Source: Mayamaea pseudoterrestris
Lineage: Eukaryota; Bacillariophyta; Bacillariophyceae; Sellaphorales; Sellaphoraceae
DNA length: 64,000 nucleotides
Assembly (NCBI GenBank): GCA_027923505.1
Contig: BROI01000008.1
Coordinates: forward strand, 434,001-498,000
Direction of reading: 5' to 3'
Below the pieces are notes generated by a model. That model saw nothing but the letters and a program-made list of their open reading frames with translations, was not told the DNA's origin and did no database searches. Positions 58,373-64,000 of this stretch are shown one piece after another; the first letter of the stretch is position 1, and every line of letters starts with the position of its first letter. Position numbers and translations under genes: made by a program.

Positions 58373-61300
58373 CTATCTTGCTTCTGCCTACGTCTTGAGC
58401 CTTTCCTCCTCTGAGCGAGAGGCATTGGCTCTTAGACTTCGCAGCCATCCCGACGCCAATCCTAACTTCATTGACTCTAAGCCCAAGGCTAAAGAAGAGC
58501 AGTTCAAAGTGATTTGGGATTCAGGCGCCAGCATCTCCCTTTCTCCATGCCGCTCTGACTTTGTTGGTCCAATTGAAACGCCTCCTGAGGGAGCATTTAT
58601 CAATGGATTGTTTCAACCTGGTCGCATTGCAGGCAGGGGATGTGTTGCCTGGACCTTCCTTGACAATGGAGGCATGCGGCGCACCCTCAAACTCCCTGCA
58701 TATTACGTTCCTACTGGAAAGGTTCGGTTGCTCAGTACCTCCAACTTGCTGCAGCAATACCCAGAGGAATTCATCTATGGAGATGAGCATGCTATCTATC
58801 TAAGTGGAACCAAGTCTACCACGCATGAGGATGGATCCATTACCAACAATGGGATTGAAGTCTTGGTGGATCCTGATTCAAACTTGCCCACTGCCTACGC
58901 CATTGACAATGATTCTGGCCCAAATGCCTTTTACATCGATCCTGGAACACCTGGCCCTCCACCTGGTCCAGCACCAAGTTCACCTTCTGACCAATCACAA
59001 GGCGAAGGAGGCTCAAGTGGTTCATCTCCTGGTTCTCCACAAGGCCCTCGAGACCCTGATCCGCCTTCTTCTTCCCCATCTGGCGCGCCAAGTGCTCCAG
59101 GCTCTCCATATTGCCTTGCAGTCACCCCAGCTCCTTCCGTCCTTTCAAACATCAACAAGAATCTCAGTGAGTCTGAAAAGGAGCTCCTTAGATGGCATTT
59201 CCGCCTTGGCCATCTCGCCTTCAACCGGATCCAGTTCCTGATGCGCAGTGGCACCCTCTCCCATTCAGAGGCCCAGCGCAGGCTCCATGCCCTTAGCTCC
59301 CGCATTATTCACCCTCCAATGTGTGCTGCCTGTCAATATGCCAAGCAAAAGGTTCGCGCAACCCCAGGCATTCAGTCTCAAGCAGTTAAAGACCGAGCGG
59401 GTGTCCTACGGCGCGACAATCTGTTTCCAGGGCAGCGCGTCAGTGTGGACCATTTCATTTGCTCTACAAAGGGCCGTGACCTGTTCAACTCTAGAGGCAA
59501 GAGTCAAGAAACTGAGCTCTTCAGTGGCGGTTGCATCTTTGTGGATCATGCTACTGGCTTTGTCCACATTGAGTTCCAGAAGCACCTCAATTCTGATGAA
59601 ACGCTTGCAGCCAAGGAGGCCTTTGAGCTCAAATGCCGTGACTTTGGAGTCCTTCCTCAAGAGTATCTTTCAGACAATGGAAGAGCCTTTACCTCCCAAG
59701 CATTTGCGCAGCATTTGTCCACCTTTGCTCAAGTTAGCAGGTTTGCTGGCACTGGAGCCCACCATCACAATGGCATTGCAGAGCGCAGTATCCAAACAAT
59801 CATGAGCATCTCGCGTGCTATGATGCTGCATGCCTCCATCCACTGGAGTGAAGTCTCTGATCCTAATCTGTGGCCCATGGCCTGCAGCTACGCCGTCTTC
59901 CTTTGGAACAAGATGCCAGACCTGCAAAGCGGTGTGAGTCCCCATGACCTCTTTACCAGGACTCGCTGGCCTCAAGCCAAGTTCCATGACCTCCATGTAT
60001 GGGGATGCCCAGTGTATGTCCTTGAAAAGCGCCTTTCTGATGGCCAGAAGCTTCCAAGGTGGTCACCTCGCTCCAAGCGCTGCATCTTCATGGGTATGAG
60101 CGACAGTCATGCCAGCTCTGTCCCTTTGGTCCTCAATCCTGCAACAGGAGCTATTACACCACAGTTCCATGTTGTTTTTGATGACTGGTTTGCTACAGTT
60201 ACCTCGGAACCGTCCAGTTTGCCTGACTTCAACACCCCGGCCTGGGACAAGATGTTTGGCGAAAGCGCCTACCAGTACATTCCCACCGACGAACCCGAGT
60301 CTCTGTCTGCAACACCGGATGATGCTACACCTCCCATTACTGAAGCTGCAAGTCAAAGGATCGACAGGGTACAGAATGCCTTCGAACGCAACAGTCCCCC
60401 TCGCGTCCTTCCCATTCCGCCTCCGCCTGAGCCAACCTGGGCACAGCTTCCGCCAGCACCGGCGCCAATGCCAGCTACGCCAGCGGTACCAAGAGCGCCC
60501 AGTCCTCCTCCTACAAGGGCGCCAAGTTCGCCTCCACCAAGGGCGCCTAGTCCTCCTCCTGCAAGGGCGCCTAGTCCGCCTCCAACAAGGGCGCCATCTC
60601 CCATTTTGCACGACCCAAGGGCGAACGAATCCGCACCTCCGTCGTCACCTGCACCTCCGCCGGCTCCAGCTACACAGCATGAACCAAGACGCTCTAGTCG
60701 CTCCAATTTTGGTGTTCAACCCAATCGACTTACCTACCCGCGCCTTGGCCTTCCAGCCATGTTCGCCTACACTGAAAAGGTGGCTGAGTATGCCCATTTT
60801 GCCTCCCTGTATTCCGCCTTCCGCATCCCAGCGCCAGCCATTTACAAAGCTGCTGCCTCTGATCCCGACACCCTTTCCTGGGATGAGGCAATGTGCGATG
60901 TATCTCACCGAGATCACTGGCTCAAGGCTGCAGAAGGAGAAATCACATCCCTACAGTCAAAAGGCACATGGATTGAAGTCCCCAAGTCTGAGGCCAAGAG
61001 CAGGATCATCCCCGGCACCTGGGTCTTTCGCCGCAAGCGTTCACCCGATGGCACAATCAAGAAGTACAAAGCTCGCTTCTGTGTCCGTGGTGACCTTGAG
61101 GAAGGCTCATTTGACACCTTTGCCCCGGTTGTGGCCTGGTCTACCATTCGCCTCCTCCTAGTGTTTGCCCTGACCCTTGACTGGCATGCCTGCACCGTCG
61201 ATTTTGCAAGTGCCTTTGTCCAAGATGAATTGGATAAGCCAGTCTGGATTCACATTCCTCGAGGTTTCAACTCAAGCAAAGGCCCCAACCACTGCCTGCG

Positions 61301-62441
61301 CCTCAAGAAGAGCCTCTACGGCTTGTCCGTTGCACCCCGACTCTGGTTTCAACACCTGTGCAGCGCCTTGAAAAGCCTTGGTCTCATACAAAGCTCCTTT
61401 GACCAATGCTTGTTCTTTGGCCTTGGTCTAGTGTGCGGGTGCTATGTGGACGATTTAGCTATCATTGGCAAGACTCCAAAGGTTGTCAACGACTTTGTTG
61501 CAAAGCACCGGTCCCTTGGTCTTGAACTCACTCAGGAAGACTCCCTTTGCGAGTACCTTGGCATCAAGCTTGTACGTGATGATGCTAAAGGGACCTACAC
61601 TCTCACCCAACAAGGATTGATTGACAAGATTATCACTGCCACTGGCCTTGCCGAGTCCAACCCCAACAGTGTCCCTGCTACCCAGCTTGCCCTTGGCACC
61701 GACCCCGATGGAGCCTACATGCAAGAAGGCTGGTCCTACCCTTCTGTTGTTGGCATGCTCCTCTATCTTGCCATCAATACCCGCCCAGACATTGCCTATG
61801 CCATCAGTCAAGTAGCACGTTTCAACCATGGTCCCAAGCAGACTCATGCGAGAGCTGTTAAAATGATTGTCCGTTACCTCAAGGGATCCCGCACCATTGG
61901 CACCGTCATGAAGCCAAATGGTTCCTTCAATCTTGATCTTTATACGGATGCCGACTATGCTGGTTTGTATAAACAGGAACCCGACCATTCTGCTACAGCA
62001 GTCCGCTCTCGTACAGGCTACATCATTCTTCTCGGTAGCTGCCCGCTTGTTTGGAAATCCCAGCTACAGACCGAGATTGCCCTTTCAACTCTGGAAGCCA
62101 AGTACTGTGCACTCTCCCTTGGTCTTAAAGCCCTTCTCCCTCTCAAGCGCATCCTTATGGAAGTCCTTCAGACCCTCCGCCTTCCCAGTCCTACAGCAAC
62201 TTGCGTGAGCGCTCGTGCCTACCAGGATAACCAAGGCGCCTTCTACCTTGCCGTCAATAAGCGCCTCACCAACCGCACCAAGCACATGTTGGTCAAGTTC
62301 CATTGGTTTTGGCGCCACCATGAGCAAGGCGAATTCTCTATCTGCATGGTTAAGTCGGCCGATCAACTGGCAGACTACCTCACCAAGGGTCTCTCCAAGG
62401 ATGTGTTCCTCAAGAACCGCAGAAGCGTCCAACACAATTAA
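58038..62441 (+). CDS. Pol-like frame of the copia element
   Basis: Open frame of about 1467 codons, in a different phase from the gag-like frame; the first codons are not an established start. Parts in order: aspartic protease (WDSGASISL), GAG-pre-integrase zinc finger (HFRLGHLAFNRIQ), integrase core (HHNGIAERSIQTIM), a Pro/Ala-rich spacer, reverse transcriptase (YVDDLAIIGK) and RNase H (DLYTDADYAG). This order defines Ty1/copia. Confidence 0.9.
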   Translation: MAMWILNILGMYLPLPATSAAAASAATSATAVLLWLFQLLLLRRLFQSLTSLNPAVEAAEAEAVPVKASPLEETSLAAPPVILNGGILCQPSTRPSHLPSPSPDAVHVPPISYLASAYVLSLSSSEREALALRLRSHPDANPNFIDSKPKAKEEQFKVIWDSGASISLSPCRSDFVGPIETPPEGAFINGLFQPGRIAGRGCVAWTFLDNGGMRRTLKLPAYYVPTGKVRLLSTSNLLQQYPEEFIYGDEHAIYLSGTKSTTHEDGSITNNGIEVLVDPDSNLPTAYAIDNDSGPNAFYIDPGTPGPPPGPAPSSPSDQSQGEGGSSGSSPGSPQGPRDPDPPSSSPSGAPSAPGSPYCLAVTPAPSVLSNINKNLSESEKELLRWHFRLGHLAFNRIQFLMRSGTLSHSEAQRRLHALSSRIIHPPMCAACQYAKQKVRATPGIQSQAVKDRAGVLRRDNLFPGQRVSVDHFICSTKGRDLFNSRGKSQETELFSGGCIFVDHATGFVHIEFQKHLNSDETLAAKEAFELKCRDFGVLPQEYLSDNGRAFTSQAFAQHLSTFAQVSRFAGTGAHHHNGIAERSIQTIMSISRAMMLHASIHWSEVSDPNLWPMACSYAVFLWNKMPDLQSGVSPHDLFTRTRWPQAKFHDLHVWGCPVYVLEKRLSDGQKLPRWSPRSKRCIFMGMSDSHASSVPLVLNPATGAITPQFHVVFDDWFATVTSEPSSLPDFNTPAWDKMFGESAYQYIPTDEPESLSATPDDATPPITEAASQRIDRVQNAFERNSPPRVLPIPPPPEPTWAQLPPAPAPMPATPAVPRAPSPPPTRAPSSPPPRAPSPPPARAPSPPPTRAPSPILHDPRANESAPPSSPAPPPAPATQHEPRRSSRSNFGVQPNRLTYPRLGLPAMFAYTEKVAEYAHFASLYSAFRIPAPAIYKAAASDPDTLSWDEAMCDVSHRDHWLKAAEGEITSLQSKGTWIEVPKSEAKSRIIPGTWVFRRKRSPDGTIKKYKARFCVRGDLEEGSFDTFAPVVAWSTIRLLLVFALTLDWHACTVDFASAFVQDELDKPVWIHIPRGFNSSKGPNHCLRLKKSLYGLSVAPRLWFQHLCSALKSLGLIQSSFDQCLFFGLGLVCGCYVDDLAIIGKTPKVVNDFVAKHRSLGLELTQEDSLCEYLGIKLVRDDAKGTYTLTQQGLIDKIITATGLAESNPNSVPATQLALGTDPDGAYMQEGWSYPSVVGMLLYLAINTRPDIAYAISQVARFNHGPKQTHARAVKMIVRYLKGSRTIGTVMKPNGSFNLDLYTDADYAGLYKQEPDHSATAVRSRTGYIILLGSCPLVWKSQLQTEIALSTLEAKYCALSLGLKALLPLKRILMEVLQTLRLPSPTATCVSARAYQDNQGAFYLAVNKRLTNRTKHMLVKFHWFWRHHEQGEFSICMVKSADQLADYLTKGLSKDVFLKNRRSVQHN

Positions 62442-62537
62442 GCTCCTGCTGCTTCTTCTACATCTCTACACCTCTACATTCAAATAACTACATTTTACAT
62501 TCCCATTCCTATTTGCCTGCATTCAAGCGCAAGGGCG

Positions 62538-62924
62538 AGTTAAGGTATCTTCGGATCGGGTTCATATCTCTCCGGTACTCCGGGTCCGTTTCGACACCCA
62601 TCATGTGTGGTCGGAATGTTCTTCATGTTGCTTGCTTCACCATGGCAACGCCTTGCTAGTAAAGGCATGCCCCAACCTCTCGCAAGCATGGTTACACTGT
62701 CAAACGGTCTATTATTACATAGGGAATCAGTTGAGGCGATCCGTTTGGCATGCATAACTGTAGTTTTCGCCCAACGCCTCGGGCGATGGTTTTGCAACTT
62801 GTTCGCTCAAATCTCGCTCACAATCTGATAGTCTGGTTGGTCCATAACACTATAAAGCAACAGTTGCATTACAAAGCATCTCCTTTCATCGTACTCAAGT
62901 AGATTGCATCAAGCATTCTTCACT
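62538..62924 (+). repeat. 3' LTR of the copia element
   Basis: 387 bases, reads as identical to 54630-55016. Followed by the target duplication caaag at 62925-62929 and then the interrupted host repeat. Confidence 0.93.
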
Positions 62925-62929
62925 CAAAG

Positions 62930-63954
62930 CTTGTCACATTCTGTAGCTTCCAGTTGGTCTCCCAGCACTTACTCCAGCAGCCTACCATCAAAGCGCCAAG
63001 CCCAGAGTGTCACCTAGCGCAGGACCCAGTCTCCATCATAGTGCAGCACCAATATTTTCCTCTTCTGCAGCTTCCAACACCCGCCCCAGCAGCTTGTTAA
63101 CAAATGTGCCTTTCAGTGACCCAAGCGCCAAGCGCAGTGATCCCTGCACCGTACCAAGCAGCTTGCCATCAAGTGTGCCATCAAGTAATCTATGCGTTAA
63201 GCCCAGTGTCTTACCTAGCGCAGGACCCAGTATCCTTCCCAGTGCAGCTCCAAGCTTGTCACCATCTGTGGCTCCCAGTTGCTCTCCCAGCAGCCATCCC
63301 AGCAGCTTGCCATCAAGTGTGCCATCATGTGGTCCAAGCGGCAAGCCCAGTAACTCACCTAGCGCAGGACCCAGTCTCCTTCCCAGTGCAGCTGCAAGCT
63401 TGTCACCCTCTGTAGCTCCCAGTTGGTCTCCCAGCACCCAATCCAGCAGCTTGCCATCAAGTGTGCCAACATGTGATCCAAGCGGCAAGCCCAGTGACTC
63501 ACCTAGAGCAGGACCCAGTCTCCTTCCCAGTGCAGCATCAAGCTTGTCACCCTCTAGTAGCTCCCAGTTTGTCTATCAGCACTCAACCCGGCAGCTTGCC
63601 ATCAAGTGTGCCATCAAGTGATCCAAATGCCAAGCTAGGCTCTCCGTTTGTCTCTAGGCACTAAACCCAGCAGCTTGCCATCAAGTGTGCCAACATGTGA
63701 TCCAAGCGGCAAGCCTAGTGACTCACCTAGAGCAGGACCCAGTCTCCTTCCCAGTGCAGATGCAAGCTTGGTCACCCTCTGTAGCTCCTAGCTGGTCTCC
63801 CAGCACCCAACCCAGCAGCTTGCCATCAAGTGTGTTGTCATGTGATGCAAGCGGCAAGCCCAGTGACTCACCTAGCGCAGGACTCAGTCTCCTTCCCAGT
63901 GCAGCTTCGAGTTTGTCACCCTCTGTGGCTCTCAGTTTGTCTCCAAGCACTTAA
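62930..63954. repeat. 144-base tandem repeat, Ser/Pro-rich in one frame
   Basis: The marker cttgcc of the cttgccatcaagtgtgcc block lies at 63162, 63306, 63450, 63595, 63674 and 63819: spacings 144, 144, 145, 79 and 145 bases. On the plus strand the repeat reads as a 48-residue unit such as SLPSSVPSCGPSGKPSNSP followed by SAGPSLLPSAAASLSPSV. Ser/Pro-rich repeats of this type occur in long secreted or wall-associated diatom proteins. The 145-base spacings shift the frame (the main run is 63007-63621), and no signal peptide or flanking domain is seen here. It is therefore either a decayed repeat gene, the edge of a gene with introns, or non-coding satellite. The copy 54531-54624 is the other side of the element insertion. 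Confidence 0.75.
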
Positions 63955-64000
63955 AAGTATGTTGTCTTTAGAAGCAAGCAGTAAGTATTTGTAATCAATA

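Larger units (their letters stand above)
54625..62929 (+). mobile_element. Ty1/copia LTR retrotransposon (CoDi-like), looks whole
   Basis: LTR element, 54630-62924, between 5-base target duplications caaag (54625-54629 and 62925-62929). Two 387-base LTRs flank two long open frames. Order of the enzyme parts is protease, integrase, reverse transcriptase, RNase H, which puts it in the Ty1/copia group rather than Ty3/gypsy; diatom copies of this group are known as CoDi. No break was seen in either frame. The two LTRs read as identical over their length, so the insertion is very recent. The internal part is richer in C and in pro/ser codons than the host genes to its left. It sits inside the 144-base repeat array. 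Confidence 0.93.

Noticed and set aside
60109-61161. A 350-codon plus-strand frame within the pol-like region
   Set aside because: Another phase of the Pro/Ala-rich spacer and reverse transcriptase; the true phase carries the family motifs.

Overview
The window is nuclear DNA of a photosynthetic stramenopile, most likely a pennate diatom of the Phaeodactylum tricornutum type. The reasons are: short GT-AG introns of 63 to 169 bases, often with a CTAAC-like branch site; very dense genes on both strands, often tail-to-tail; predicted plastid precursors with a signal peptide ending at an A-x-A-F-like motif; Ser/Pro-rich repeats; and a Ty1/copia (CoDi-type) retrotransposon. The species name is inference.

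Bases 1-52407 are a gene-rich housekeeping region with 32 protein genes. In order they are: adenosine deaminase (cut by the left edge), glutamine-dependent NAD+ synthetase, a zinc-ribbon unknown, an ankyrin protein, a PAC4-like proteasome chaperone, a mitochondrial ferredoxin-fold protein without cluster cysteines, a METTL13 C-half methyltransferase, a Cms1-like ribosome factor, a PDZ-PX-VPS9 Rab5 exchange factor, a Wee1 kinase, ribosomal protein eL31, an ArfGAP, an HMG-box protein, a membrane-anchored deaminase, a cytochrome b5-domain protein, a CHORD protein, a four-helix membrane protein, a Rix1/PELP1-like protein, a plastid DUF3119-like protein, MON1, SEC23, eIF3e, VPS16, a hemerythrin-CHY-RING (BRUTUS/HRZ-like) ligase, threonine aldolase, L-2-hydroxyglutarate dehydrogenase, sirohydrochlorin ferrochelatase, a small membrane protein, a BioD-like P-loop protein, GPN2, a ubiquitin-specific protease and an organellar pseudouridine synthase. 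Exon joins were worked out by reading both strands, checking GT-AG sites and phase, and matching remembered family sequences. Many open frames extend upstream through TTG or GTG, so starts were moved to the first plausible ATG.

Bases 52408-64000 are repeat-rich and hold no intact host gene that I can support. They contain a tandem array of about 169-base units with an internal 25-base palindrome (about 52980-54084). They also contain a 144-base repeat array that reads as Ser/Pro-rich protein in one frame (54531-54624 and 62930-63954). That array is split by a copia element with 387-base LTRs that look identical and a 5-base target duplication, so the insertion is young.

There is no operon logic. 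Themes recur: endolysosomal and secretory traffic (VPS9 protein, MON1, VPS16, ArfGAP, SEC23), ribosome and translation factors (eL31, Cms1-like, Rix1/PELP1-like, eIF3e, METTL13-like), and mitochondrial or plastid metabolism. I saw no CRISPR array, rRNA gene or convincing tRNA gene.
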